A DNA stretch of 23,461 bases from Lentimicrobiaceae bacterium (GCA_023227965.1 JALOCA010000045.1:1-23461), one strand, 5' to 3'; numbered from the stretch's first letter, positions 1-9,227 are shown. The notes: a model not told the origin generated them from the sequence alone. Numbers and translations: made by a program.

Positions 1-633
1 ATAATAACAGGGATTGGCCTAAAAGAAACTGTGGCTTGTCTTGGCGATGTGTATAAGGGACGAACTGTAGAAAGCTGGATCGGAGGACGTGACAGGTTGA
101 CTGAAGCTAGCCAAGTTACGAAATCAGGCAATTTTCTTCGGAAATTCCTTCTCGACGGCACAACTGCAACATCCCTCGGGTCGATTATTTGTTGGCCTTA
201 CCTGCGAATGGCTGAAATATATCTATCCTACGCTGAAGCAAGCAATGAATACCAAGGCGCTCCCGATGCCGAAGCTTACAGGTGTGTCAATATTATCCGA
301 AACAGGGTAGGATTACCGAATCTGGCAGCGGGAATGACCAAAGTGCAGTTCCGCGAAGCAGTAATTAATGAAAGACAATGCGAACTTGCTATTGAAGAAG
401 TCAGGTGGTACGATATGGTTCGCTGGAAAAGAGAAAACGATTTTAAAAAACGTCTCCATGGACTGAATATTTACAGATCAACCACTACTCCATATACTTT
501 TACCTATGTAAAGTTTCTAATGCCTACACGCTACTGGCAGGTAAATTGGTCACCCAAGTGGTATTTGTGCGCAATTCCCAATGATGAGATACAGAAGGGT
601 TATGGATTAATTCAAAATCCGGGATGGGAGTGA
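1..633 (+). CDS. SusD/RagB-like glycan-binding lipoprotein, C-terminal part (5' end outside window)
   Basis: SusD-family proteins are surface lipoproteins that bind glycans and act as the lid of a SusC transporter. The frame is open from base 1, so the gene starts upstream; the GTG at 31 is only an internal codon. What remains is the typical SusD C-terminal region: a helix beginning PYLRMAEIYLSYAEA, the segment NIIRNRVGLP, the ERQCELAIEEVRWYDMVRWK helix that matches the usual 'ERR.EL..E..R..DL.RW' signature, and a terminal IPNDEI...LIQNPGWE, close to the family's usual NPGW ending. The stop is TGA, so TGA terminates translation in this genome. It ends 39 bases before the next SusC gene. Its own SusC partner should lie upstream of the window, so the locus carries two SusC/SusD pairs in tandem. 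Confidence 0.9.
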   Translation: MITGIGLKETVACLGDVYKGRTVESWIGGRDRLTEASQVTKSGNFLRKFLLDGTTATSLGSIICWPYLRMAEIYLSYAEASNEYQGAPDAEAYRCVNIIRNRVGLPNLAAGMTKVQFREAVINERQCELAIEEVRWYDMVRWKRENDFKKRLHGLNIYRSTTTPYTFTYVKFLMPTRYWQVNWSPKWYLCAIPNDEIQKGYGLIQNPGWE

Positions 634-672
634 TAGATTGGACAAGTGTAAATAATTTAAAATAGGAATCAT

Positions 673-993
673 ATGAAAATAAATATTCAAAGATATATCT
701 ACCTGTTCCTTTTGGTATTGCTAGTAACTTATCCTGGTATGGCCCAGCAAACGATGTTAACAGGAACGGTAAATGATAAAACAGGTAAGCCGGTAGTGAA
801 TGCGCTGGTTACGATCAAAGAACAACCTGGTATAAAAGTATTTACTGATACTGAGGGAAAATTCAGTATTTCCGGGGAAAAAGGTCAGCTCGTTGAAGTA
901 ACTACCAGAGATCAACGCTATCAATCGCAGCGGATTGAAACGGATCAGATGGTTCTGGTAGTGAACCAAAACGATGCCTTAATCCAGGTTTGA
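673..993 (+). pseudogene. SusC-like TonB-dependent receptor, N-terminal fragment ending at an in-frame TGA
   Basis: This is the N-terminal piece of a SusC-like outer-membrane receptor. It has a signal peptide (basic MKINIQR, a hydrophobic stretch LFLLVLLV, cleavage likely after GMA at residue 24). A carboxypeptidase-regulatory-like beta domain (residues about 29-100, LTGTVNDKTGKPVVNALV...TDTEGKFSI) follows, as is standard for SusC. The frame stops at codon 107 with TGA (991-993). The next codons in the same frame, TAT GGA, give the Y-G of the V-G-Y-G motif that normally joins this domain to the plug, so TGA stands exactly where a glycine codon such as GGA is expected. Alone, this 106-residue piece would be a secreted domain without plug or barrel. 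Together with 1000-3675 it would make a normal receptor of about 1000 residues. Either a recent nonsense mutation or a sequencing/assembly error is possible. Confidence 0.85.
991..993 (+). other. in-frame TGA interrupting the susC-like gene
   Basis: Positions 673 and 1000 are in the same reading frame, with TGA TAT GGA between the two open stretches. Replacing the first base (T to G) gives GGA and restores the SusC linker reading Val-Gly-Tyr-Gly. No frameshift is needed. TGA ends the SusD fragment at 633 and the hydrolase at 8966 in natural positions, so genome-wide recoding of TGA is not supported. Confidence 0.9.
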
Positions 994-999
994 TATGGA

Positions 1000-3675
1000 A
1001 TGGAACAACGACAGGAGGATGTTACATCCGCTATCGGGATCGTCAGGGCCGATGAATTGACAAAAAGTTCTGCCAGGAACCCTGCAAATGCCCTGTACGG
1101 GCAAATCCCGGGTTTAACCGTACTGGAGAATTCAGGCACAAGTTGGACTACAAATCCCAACCTTTTCATCAGGGGAATTGGAACAACGCAAAATACCGCC
1201 ATATTGATATTGGTTGACGGGTTCGAACGTCCGATCAACACATTATCAGTGGATGAAATCGAAAGCATTGAGGTACTGAAAGATGCAGGCGCTCTTGCCA
1301 TGTATGGATTACGCGGGGCGAACGGCGTTTTATTGGTGACAACCAAAAGAGGTACAGGGAAAGGACTTTCAGTCAGTGCGAATTATGACCGGGGAATGAC
1401 GAAGGCTTTCCGTACGCCTGAATTTTTGGATGCTTACGGTTATGCAAAAGCAGTCAACCAGGCGCGCAATAATGATGGATTGACTGACCTTTATTCACAG
1501 CCTGAATTAGACAGGTATCAATCCGGAAGTTCCCCCTACCTGTATCCAAATGTTGATTGGAAAAAAGAGTCACTCCGGGATTTTGGACATTCCAATAAAT
1601 TGAACGTCACATTGCAGCAGCAGACCAATGCATTAAGGTACCTGCTTTATATGAACATTGACAGCGAAAATGGAATTTATGGGCCTGTTACAGAAACCGG
1701 AAATAAAACCACTCAGATCAATAACACAACGGTCAATGTGAGGCTGAACGCGGAAATAGATCTTACAAAAACGACCAGGTTCTCAGTGAAACTTGCCAGT
1801 AAAATAGGGGAAGGTACCCGTCCTGCCACAACAAATGAAGGCGATATCTTTTACAATATTTACAATACGCCGGCGGCGGCTTATCCCGTTAAGACCTATC
1901 ACAATATTTGGGGAGGGACACAAACTTATGGCAACAATAACCCTGTGGCACAAATCGGGGGTATTGGATATACGACTGAGGGAATACGCCTGTTTATGAC
2001 AGATTTGATACTGGAGCAAAATCTTGATAAAGTAGTAAAGGGCTTGTCGATAGAAGCTGGCTTATCCTATGATAATTCATTCATCTACCGTGATGTAAGA
2101 TCAAATGGATATCAATATGAACAGCTTACCCCCATCCTTGATCCTATAACCAAGGCGGTAATAGATACCATTGAAAATAAATACGGGACAAACAGCGCTA
2201 CGACTTTTGCATCCTCTCTGACACCTTACTATCACAGGGCGACTTTTTTTGGAAATCTGAAGTATTCATCTGCCTGGGAGGATAATGAATTAAAAGCGAT
2301 ACTTTTTGTGCAACAGGAAGAGTTTAAGGGCAACGGTCAGTACACTACTTACAGGCGTATTTTGGGCGCCGGCAATTTACATTATGGGAAAGCCGGAAAA
2401 TATTTTGTCGATGCAACCCTGGCCTGGGGCGGAACTAATCTTTTGCCGCAAGCAGACCGGTTTGGATTTTTTCCCGCGGTGTCAGTAGGATGGAAATTGA
2501 GGAATGAAGACTGGCTAATTGACAGTAAGGTGTTTAATGACCTGAAACTGAGGGCTTCCTGGGGAATAACCGGAAATGATCAGGTTACCCAAAACATCAG
2601 CGATAACAGATGGCAAGGATCATCCGGATACTATTTTGGCGCCAACAATACCGGCAATGCAGGTAATGCGGAAGGAAGGCTTGCCTCCTATCCGCTTTCC
2701 TTTGAGACTTCCATTAAATCCAATATAGGCATTGATGCAGGAATTTTAAATCTGTTGGATCTGAGCCTGGATGTTTTTTACGATAAGAGAAAAGGGATCC
2801 TTACCACAACCAACGGATTATATAGTCAGGTACTTGGCGTTGCTTTGCCTTATAGCTCAACTGGAGTTACTTCCAATAAGGGATTTGATTTGGGATTGAA
2901 CCTGCATCAGACCATCAGGGACTTTAGCTATCATGCAGGGGCGCAACTATCCTTTGTCAGGAATAAGATTATTGAACAGAATGAAGTTTACAGGCCGTTT
3001 GATTATCTTAAAAGAACAGGAAAAAGTATCGGTCAGGCATTCGGATTACAGGCGATCGGTTTCTTTAAAGATGCTGCCGACATTGCCGCCAGTCCCAAAC
3101 AGACTTTCTCGGCAGTAAGCCCCGGAGATATTAAATACAAAGATCAGGATAATAATGGTTTCATAGATGATTATGATCAGGTTGCCATTGGCTATTCAAC
3201 AAATACCCCTGAAATTTATTATTCAGGTACGCTTGGTGTGGAATACAAAGGATTTGGGTTCAACTGCGTGTTTCAGGGAATTTCAAACTACACGGTGTAT
3301 CTAAATACAGCCAGTATTTTCATCCCGCTCAGGTCGAATACCAATATTTCTACTTTCTCCAACAATGCATGGACACCTGCAACTGCTTCTACGGCAACGC
3401 TGCCCCGTCTTTCTATGTCTGAAAATCTGAATAATTATCGTAGTAACAGTATTTGGCTTGTTGACGGATCATACCTGAAATTAAGAACAGCGGAGATTTA
3501 TTACAATTTTCCCAAACCAATGCTATCCAAATTTAAGCTCAAATCAGCGCAGCTGTATGTAAGAGGAATAAATTTATTTTCGATTGACAATATAAAAGTT
3601 GTTGATCCGGAATCGATCGGAAGCTCATATCCTACAATGTCTTCCTATAATCTGGGTATTAAAATTGGGTTTTAA
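1000..3675 (+). pseudogene. SusC-like TonB-dependent receptor, plug and barrel (main part of interrupted gene)
   Basis: SusC proteins are 22-stranded outer-membrane channels that import oligosaccharides with TonB energy and a SusD lid. This 891-residue stretch holds the plug domain (from the segment EDVTSAIGIV, through NALYGQIPGL and the LFIRGIGT and ILILVDGFERP motifs to LRGANGVLLVTTKRG) and then a long beta barrel. The barrel ends in YNLGIKIGF, a typical terminal strand with a final Phe. Taken alone it begins at ATG 1000, six bases after the TGA, and would lack a signal peptide and the N-terminal beta domain, so it could not reach the outer membrane. It is best read as the continuation of 673-993. 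The remaining 2.7 kb shows no further lesion, which argues for a very recent mutation, readthrough or a read error. The SusD partner follows after 18 bases. Confidence 0.85.
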
Positions 3676-3693
3676 CCATTCAAACACATTGTT

Positions 3694-5412
3694 ATGAAAC
3701 AGATATATTCTTATATATTAAAATTTCCCAAGTCATTGATTGCAGCTTTATTCTTAATTCCATTGTTTTGGAGCTGCCATTTTTTGGACTATACCGAGTA
3801 TGATTCAAATAATGAAAATTATATATTTTCATACATAGATCAAACCAAAACAGTTCTGGCCAATGTCTATTCTTATCTCCCGAAAGACTACAACAGCGTG
3901 GATGGGGCCATCAGGTCATCGGCAACAGATGATGCCGAACATGTATGGGATGCATCAGCCATTCAACGGTTCAACAATGGAGGTTGGAGTGCGATTAATC
4001 CGCTGGATGATCAGTGGGGCAGAATGTACACGGCCATAAAAGCTGCAAATATATTTTTGGATAAAGCCGACACACTGACATTTCCTGCAATAAAATATGC
4101 GGTCAATTACGCTGATTTAATGAAAGCATTGGCTTTATATCCTTACGAAGCCCGGTTCTTACGTGCGATGTATTACTTCGAATTAATTAAGAGGTATGGC
4201 AATGTTCCCCTTGATACGGTAAGGTTGACACCTGAACTTGTCAATAATGTAAAGCCTAATTCATATGACGAGATTGTCAAATTCATCGTAAGGGAGTGTG
4301 ATTCGGCAGCCATTAAATTACCCATAACGTTTTCTACATTTATCAGCAAGGAAACAGGACGGGCAACGAAGGGGGCTGCCATGGCTTTAAAAGCGCGAAC
4401 TTTGTTGTATGCTGCCAGCCCTTTGCACAATTCTTCGAATGCTGCTGCCAAATGGATTGCGGCCGCATCTGCTTCAAAGGCGCTGATCGACCAGCTTGGA
4501 GCAACTTATACCCCACTTGCTGCATATAATACAACCTGGAATAACCTCACCTCCAAAGAATTGATTTTAGAGACCAGACAGGCAGATGACAGGGCATTTG
4601 AAGCAGCAAATACAGCGGTGGGCTATAATGGAGGAAATACCGGAACCTGTCCTACACAAAACCTGATTGATGCTTATGATATGAAAACAACCGGCAAAGG
4701 GATCACAGAGGCCGGTTCAGGTTATGATCCGGCAAATCCGTATTCAACTTCAGGGGCAACAGCAAGAGATCCAAGGCTTGATATGACAATTCTCCGTAAT
4801 GGTTCCATCTGGAAAAATCCTCTGGTAATTCAAACCTTTCAAGGGGGATTAAATGCGGCGCCCAGGCCGAATACTACTAAAACGGGTTATTACATCAAAA
4901 AATTTATGGTGGAAAGTATTGTTATTGATCCTTCTTTAACATTGGGAAATGCACGACATGTATGGCCAATATTCCGATATGCCGAGGTGCTTTTGAACTA
5001 TGCTGAAGCCATGAACGAAGTATATGGACCGGATGGGGCAGGCCCCGCCCCTCTTGATAACCTGACAGCGCGTGCGGCAGTGAATATAGTCCGTGCAAGG
5101 ACCGGAGTCGCAATGCCCGCCTTCGCGGCAGGAATGACACAGTCAACTTTCAGGGATAAACTGAGGAACGAACGCCGGGTGGAACTGGCTTTTGAAGACC
5201 ATCGTTTCTGGGATATCAGAAGGTGGAAGATCGGACCTTCAGCCACCATCATTAAAGGTGTTGACCTGACAAGGGACCCTGTCACCGGCGTAATAACCTA
5301 TACCCCAAAAGTAGTTGAAACACGCGTTTGGAATGACAAGATGTATTTGTATCCTATTCCAGAGACAGAGTTGTTCATAAACAAGAACCTTGTGCAAAAC
5401 CTTGGCTGGTAA
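3694..5412 (+). CDS. SusD/RagB-like glycan-binding surface lipoprotein
   Basis: This is the partner of the SusC-like receptor directly upstream, 18 bases away and probably co-transcribed. It begins with a lipoprotein signal: basic N-terminus, hydrophobic LIAALFLIPL, and lipobox FWSC with Cys28 as the likely lipidated residue. The 572-residue length is normal for SusD. Family features are the N-terminal FLDYTEYDSNNENY, the tetratricopeptide-like helices around residues 140-160 (ARFLRAMYYFELIKRYG), the long C-terminal helix IFRYAEVLLNYAEAMNEV, the motif ERRVELAFEDHRFWDIRRW, and the terminal IPETE...LVQNLGW. It would sit on the cell surface and capture the locus's glycan; the ligand cannot be read from sequence. 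If the susC gene is really broken, this SusD would have no functional channel of its own. Confidence 0.95.
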   Translation: MKQIYSYILKFPKSLIAALFLIPLFWSCHFLDYTEYDSNNENYIFSYIDQTKTVLANVYSYLPKDYNSVDGAIRSSATDDAEHVWDASAIQRFNNGGWSAINPLDDQWGRMYTAIKAANIFLDKADTLTFPAIKYAVNYADLMKALALYPYEARFLRAMYYFELIKRYGNVPLDTVRLTPELVNNVKPNSYDEIVKFIVRECDSAAIKLPITFSTFISKETGRATKGAAMALKARTLLYAASPLHNSSNAAAKWIAAASASKALIDQLGATYTPLAAYNTTWNNLTSKELILETRQADDRAFEAANTAVGYNGGNTGTCPTQNLIDAYDMKTTGKGITEAGSGYDPANPYSTSGATARDPRLDMTILRNGSIWKNPLVIQTFQGGLNAAPRPNTTKTGYYIKKFMVESIVIDPSLTLGNARHVWPIFRYAEVLLNYAEAMNEVYGPDGAGPAPLDNLTARAAVNIVRARTGVAMPAFAAGMTQSTFRDKLRNERRVELAFEDHRFWDIRRWKIGPSATIIKGVDLTRDPVTGVITYTPKVVETRVWNDKMYLYPIPETELFINKNLVQNLGW

Positions 5413-5499
5413 GTAATTTTTTTTTAAAATCAACTGATTAACTTCAACAGTGAAAACTAATGAAGTTACTTAATTTACAAATATCTTAATTAATTGAAT

Positions 5500-6699
5500 A
5501 TGCAAACTAAATCTAATCAAAAAACCACTTTTCTGATCGGCGTAACCATGATTGGCTTGTTTATTTTTTGTACATCGCTAAACACAAAAAATAAAAATCA
5601 GGATAAGAAGCCAGAATCGATGCTTTGCGTGGGATATCATTGGACGGAGGCTGAAGGCAAAGCGTTTCTCGAAAAGATGCGACAGACTTACACTACGGAA
5701 GAAGACTGGAAAAAGCATGCAAAACAGATCCGGACACAAATTCTGAAAGGCGCCGACTTGGAGAAATACCCTAAAAAATGTCCACTTAATCCTTTTATTA
5801 GCGAAAAACGTGTTTATGATGGCTACCAGGTACAGAATGTTGCTTTTGAAAGTCTGCCAGGAGTTTATGTAACAGGTAGTTTTTATACTCCTATTAATAC
5901 AAAAGGTATGATTCCCGGCATATTAAGCCCTGAAGGACATTGGTCAGATCCCGCTGATTATGGCCGATATCGGCCAGAAGCGCAAAAACGTTATGCCGCT
6001 ATGGCGCGTATGGGTGCAATGGTCTGGGCCTACGATATGGTAGGTTATGGTCAATTTGTTGAATTTGGATGGATACATGAACATCGCGAATCGCTGAAAT
6101 TACAAACATGGAACAGTATACGCGGGATTGATTTCCTGCTTTCAATGGGTGCCGACCCGAAAAGAATTGGTATGACAGGTGCATCGGGTGGAGGTACACA
6201 AACTTTTCTGCTTACCGCGATTGATGCCCGTGTAGCTGTATCGGTTTCTGCCCATTTCTTTGGCGGTTGCGTTTGCGAAAGCGGGATGCCCATCCATAAG
6301 AGCGAGAACTTTCAAACCAACAATGTAGAGATTGCTGCACTTGCTGCTCCTCGACCAATGTTATTGGTTTCGGATGGTAATGACTGGACAAAAAACACCC
6401 CAAAAGTTGAGTACCCACATATAAAATACATTTACGGATTGTATGGCGCATCTAATCTTGTTGAGAATGTCCATCTTCCAAATGACAGACATGGGTACGA
6501 TGATAACAAACGCATTGCAGTTTATCCTTTTCTGGCTAAGTACCTTGGACTTGATGTAACCAAAGCAATGAACCTTGACGGTACACTCAACGAAAAGAAT
6601 ATTGTGATAGAGGATCAGAAAGCACTCTACTCTTTCAACGACAAACATCCATTTCCAGCCAATGCCATCAGAAATAATGATAATGTCGTATGGAAATAA
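5500..6699 (+). CDS. secreted alpha/beta-hydrolase, probable carbohydrate (acetyl) esterase
   Basis: This is a predicted serine esterase of the alpha/beta-hydrolase fold, of the kind annotated near acetyl-xylan esterases. An in-frame TTG lies at 5494, but ATG 5500 is preferred, giving 399 residues. The N-terminus has a hydrophobic segment (FLIGVTMIGLFIF) followed by Cys, so it is exported and may be a lipoprotein, although Phe before the Cys is not a classic lipobox. The nucleophile elbow reads GASGGG with Ser229. A candidate acid is Asp295 (or Asp292) in SDGNDW, and His331 in NDRHGYDD completes a triad in the normal order. It follows SusD by 87 bases and precedes a related esterase. The likely role is removal of acyl groups from the glycan, but the substrate is not readable and methyl-ester hydrolysis remains an alternative. 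Confidence 0.8.
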   Translation: MQTKSNQKTTFLIGVTMIGLFIFCTSLNTKNKNQDKKPESMLCVGYHWTEAEGKAFLEKMRQTYTTEEDWKKHAKQIRTQILKGADLEKYPKKCPLNPFISEKRVYDGYQVQNVAFESLPGVYVTGSFYTPINTKGMIPGILSPEGHWSDPADYGRYRPEAQKRYAAMARMGAMVWAYDMVGYGQFVEFGWIHEHRESLKLQTWNSIRGIDFLLSMGADPKRIGMTGASGGGTQTFLLTAIDARVAVSVSAHFFGGCVCESGMPIHKSENFQTNNVEIAALAAPRPMLLVSDGNDWTKNTPKVEYPHIKYIYGLYGASNLVENVHLPNDRHGYDDNKRIAVYPFLAKYLGLDVTKAMNLDGTLNEKNIVIEDQKALYSFNDKHPFPANAIRNNDNVVWK

Positions 6700-6720
6700 A
6701 CTTTTTCCCTTGCTGACGAC

Positions 6721-6755
6721 AAATTAAAACTCAATTAAATTAAAACTCAATTAAA
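6721..6755 (+). repeat. 16-bp tandem repeat directly before the start codon
   Basis: The unit ATTAAAACTCAATTAA occurs twice in exact tandem at 6723-6738 and 6739-6754. The periodicity extends two bases to the left and one to the right (6721-6755). The ATG of the tandem hydrolase follows at 6756, so the repeat occupies the position of its ribosome-binding region. Confidence 0.9.
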
Positions 6756-8966
6756 ATGAAACAGCTGCTTTACAATGTAATTAATAAGTATTTGAGTTTA
6801 TTCAAAATCATTTTCACTTTAGCATTGGTCATGTTGCTGGCTAATGACAGGGTGAATGCCCAGAATGAACTTGATGTGATAAGGAATAACTGGCTTCAGT
6901 ATAGTAATGCCCCTAACTCATTATATAATCATATTGCAGGGCAGGCCTATGATCTTCTTGCCCGGCGGGCTGCTAAAATTGATGCATTGAGCTCATTGTC
7001 CGATTGGCAACAAAGACAAAAATTTATTAGAGAAACACTTTTGAATATTGTGGGCCCTTTCCCTGGAAAAGCTCCATTGAATGCAAAAATTATCAGAACA
7101 ATAGATAAGGATGATTATAGGGTTGAGCATATTGTTTATGAGTCCCAACCAGGATTTTATGTCACAAGCTCAATGTTCATACCAACTGGCTTAAAAAGAG
7201 TGAGTAAAATTCCAACTATAATTTACTGTAGCGGACATTCCGGTGATGGGTATCGGGGATATCAGACTCAGATACTAAATCTGGTAAAAAAGGGCTTCAT
7301 AGTTTTTGCATTTGATCCGGTTGGACAGGGTGAGCGCCTGGGGTATTACGATCCGGAAACAAAGAAATCTGCAATCGGCCCGCCAACAATTGAACATTCC
7401 TATCCCGGATCACAAGTATTTATCACAGGGAGTTCTTTAGCCCGATATATGATTTGGGATGGCATCAGGGCTGTCGATTATCTCCTCTCCCGGAATGAAG
7501 TTGATCCTGCGCGAATTGGAATTACAGGACGATCTGGAGGAGGAACACAGTCTGCATACATTGCTGCAATGGATGACCGGATATATGCTGCTGCTCCTGA
7601 ATGCTGGATAACCAATTTCACAAGGTTATTTCAGACTGTTGGGCCACAGGATGCTGAACAAAACTTCTTTAACGAGATCATAGGAGGAATCGATCATTCT
7701 GATTTCTTATTGGTCAGAGCGCCAAAACCTACATTGATGATAACTACTACAAGAGATATGTTCAGCATTCAGGGAGCTAAAGAGACCGAAAATGTGGTGT
7801 CGCGCATTTATAAAGCTTATGGGAAAGAGGACAACTTCAGCAGGGTTGAGGATGATTTTCCTCATGCATCAACTAAAAAGAACAGGGAAGCCATGTATGC
7901 TTTCTTCCAGAAATATTTAAATAATCCCGGTAACTCAAATGATGAGATAGTTAAAACTTTAACAGCTGAAGAATTGCAGGTAACCCCTACAGGTCAGGTT
8001 TCAACATCTCTAGGAGGAGAAACTATTTTCAGTTTAAATCGCAAAGAGGCAGAAAAACTGGTCATTAATTTACAAACTTCAAGAAATGATCTCACGATGC
8101 ACCTTCAGGATGTATTGAATTCAGCAAAAAAACTTTCAGGGTATCTGAAGCCAACAGAAATTAATGAACCCGTGTTTACTGGTCGTTTTCAGAGGGAAGG
8201 TTATGTGATTGAAAAATATTTTTTAAAAGGTGAAGGTAATTATGTTATTCCATACCTGTTGTTGATACCGTCTAAGCCAAACAATAAAGCCCTGATCTAT
8301 CTTCATCCTTCCGGTAAGTCAGTAGATGCTTCTGTAGGCGGTGATATGGAATGGTTTGTCAGTCGTGGTTACAAGGTGCTGGCTCCTGATTTAATTGGAA
8401 TAGGTGAAATGGGACCAGGTGATTTTAAAGGCGATGCATATATAGAAGGCGTATCTCATAATATATGGTATGCTTCTATACTTATTGGCAGAAGTATCGT
8501 TGGGATAAGGACTGGTGATGTTGTAAGGCTCACCCGGTTGTTGAAAGAGGATCGTGAAATAAGTGAGGTTTATGGTATTGCAAAAAAAGAAATGGCTCCG
8601 GTACTATTACATGCTGCAGCTTTTGACTTGAATATCACCAGAATTGCATTAATTGAACCTTATTCCTCTTATCAATCCATTGTAATGAATCATTTTTATG
8701 ATTCTTCATTTATTCACGGAGTTGTTCCTGGAGCCCTTAGAGCCTACGATCTTCCTGACCTTGCAGCCAGTTTGGCTCCAAGAAAGCTAATTATGGCAGG
8801 AGTTACAGATGGATATGGAAAAAACGCCGATACTGAAAGTATTAATAAGGATATTGAAATAATTAAAATTGCTTATCAAGCCAAAGAAGCAAAAGATAAA
8901 TTGAATATAATATCTGATTTATCCCCTAAGAATAAGTATGATATTTTTGAAAATTGGATAAAATGA
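6756..8966 (+). CDS. secreted protein with two alpha/beta-hydrolase modules (esterase-like)
   Basis: This 736-residue exported protein has a signal peptide (hydrophobic FKIIFTLALVMLLA, cleavage likely after VNA near residue 35). The first hydrolase module (about 90-390) looks catalytic: Ser260 in TGRSGGGTQ, Asp334 in TTTRDMF, His370 in DDFPHAS. It is related in sequence style to the preceding esterase (FYVTSSMFIP, DPARIGITGRSGGG against DPKRIGMTGASGGG). The second module (about 450-736) begins again with a hydrolase-like core (ALIYLHPSGK, YKVLAPDLIGIGEMG). At its elbow it reads VYGIAKKE, so the nucleophile Ser position appears to be Ala609 and the GxSxG is lost. It is therefore probably structural, binding or decayed. 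The stop is TGA. Base composition is more AT-rich than the upstream esterase. Substrate unknown; deacylation of the glycan is the likely role. Confidence 0.75.
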   Translation: MKQLLYNVINKYLSLFKIIFTLALVMLLANDRVNAQNELDVIRNNWLQYSNAPNSLYNHIAGQAYDLLARRAAKIDALSSLSDWQQRQKFIRETLLNIVGPFPGKAPLNAKIIRTIDKDDYRVEHIVYESQPGFYVTSSMFIPTGLKRVSKIPTIIYCSGHSGDGYRGYQTQILNLVKKGFIVFAFDPVGQGERLGYYDPETKKSAIGPPTIEHSYPGSQVFITGSSLARYMIWDGIRAVDYLLSRNEVDPARIGITGRSGGGTQSAYIAAMDDRIYAAAPECWITNFTRLFQTVGPQDAEQNFFNEIIGGIDHSDFLLVRAPKPTLMITTTRDMFSIQGAKETENVVSRIYKAYGKEDNFSRVEDDFPHASTKKNREAMYAFFQKYLNNPGNSNDEIVKTLTAEELQVTPTGQVSTSLGGETIFSLNRKEAEKLVINLQTSRNDLTMHLQDVLNSAKKLSGYLKPTEINEPVFTGRFQREGYVIEKYFLKGEGNYVIPYLLLIPSKPNNKALIYLHPSGKSVDASVGGDMEWFVSRGYKVLAPDLIGIGEMGPGDFKGDAYIEGVSHNIWYASILIGRSIVGIRTGDVVRLTRLLKEDREISEVYGIAKKEMAPVLLHAAAFDLNITRIALIEPYSSYQSIVMNHFYDSSFIHGVVPGALRAYDLPDLAASLAPRKLIMAGVTDGYGKNADTESINKDIEIIKIAYQAKEAKDKLNIISDLSPKNKYDIFENWIK

Positions 8967-9041
8967 TTTATTGAAATAAATAAAATTTTGTCACGGCAGA
9001 AAATGAGGCGCAATTAATCCATAATTTATAATAACAATTGC

Positions 9042-9081
9042 CTTCTAGCTTAACAACATAGCTTCTTGCTTAACAACATAG
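9042..9081 (+). repeat. 20-bp tandem repeat, two copies
   Basis: A 20-base unit (CTTCT[A/T]GCTTAACAACATAG) is repeated at 9042-9061 and 9062-9081 with a single mismatch at its sixth base. It ends four bases before the ATG of the cyclase-like stump at 9085. It lies in the 261-base spacer at 8967-9227; apart from this repeat and the stump I see nothing else in that spacer. Confidence 0.9.
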
Positions 9082-9084
9082 ATT

Positions 9085-9222
9085 ATGACAACAAAAATAA
9101 TTGACCTTTCACATTTGCTTAATGAGTCTGTATCAGTTTATCCCGACACAATTGGACCTGAGTTTTTATCTGACTGACATTGAAAACAATAAATTCAAGT
9201 GCGAAACATTACTTAAATACTA
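9085..9222 (+). pseudogene. N-terminal stump of a cyclase / kynurenine-formamidase-like family gene
   Basis: ATG 9085 opens a 30-codon frame reading MTTKIIDLSHLLNESVSVYP and ending at TGA 9175-9177. The IDLSH...VYP pattern is the characteristic N-terminus of the cyclase family (Pfam PF04199; kynurenine formamidase relatives, Mn/Zn-dependent amidohydrolases). After a one-base shift the text continues at about 9174-9218 as DIENNKFKCETLLKY, which resembles the segment that normally precedes the metal-binding SHTGTHxD motif. That motif and the remaining 150 or more residues are missing: the PLP-enzyme gene starts at 9228. I read this as a gene truncated by deletion with a frameshift. Family assignment rests on a short stretch and could be confirmed by a profile search. 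Confidence 0.55.
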
Positions 9223-9227
9223 ACTAA

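Noticed and set aside
991..993. TGA as a recoded glycine codon, as in some candidate-phylum bacteria
   Set aside because: TGA is the natural stop of the SusD fragment (633) and of the double hydrolase (8966), and the genes are typical Bacteroidota, which use the standard bacterial code.
945..1346. 133-residue open frame on the minus strand across the susC interruption
   Set aside because: It is antisense to conserved SusC plug sequence, which explains the codon pattern, and the product resembles nothing.
5413..5499. T-rich tract (eight to nine T) after the SusD stop as a terminator
   Set aside because: No stable stem precedes the T tract, so a Rho-independent terminator is not supported.
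8966..8981. AT-only inverted repeat (ATTTATT/AATAAAT) after the hydrolase stop
   Set aside because: All pairs are A-T and the loop is two bases, so it is too weak to call a terminator.
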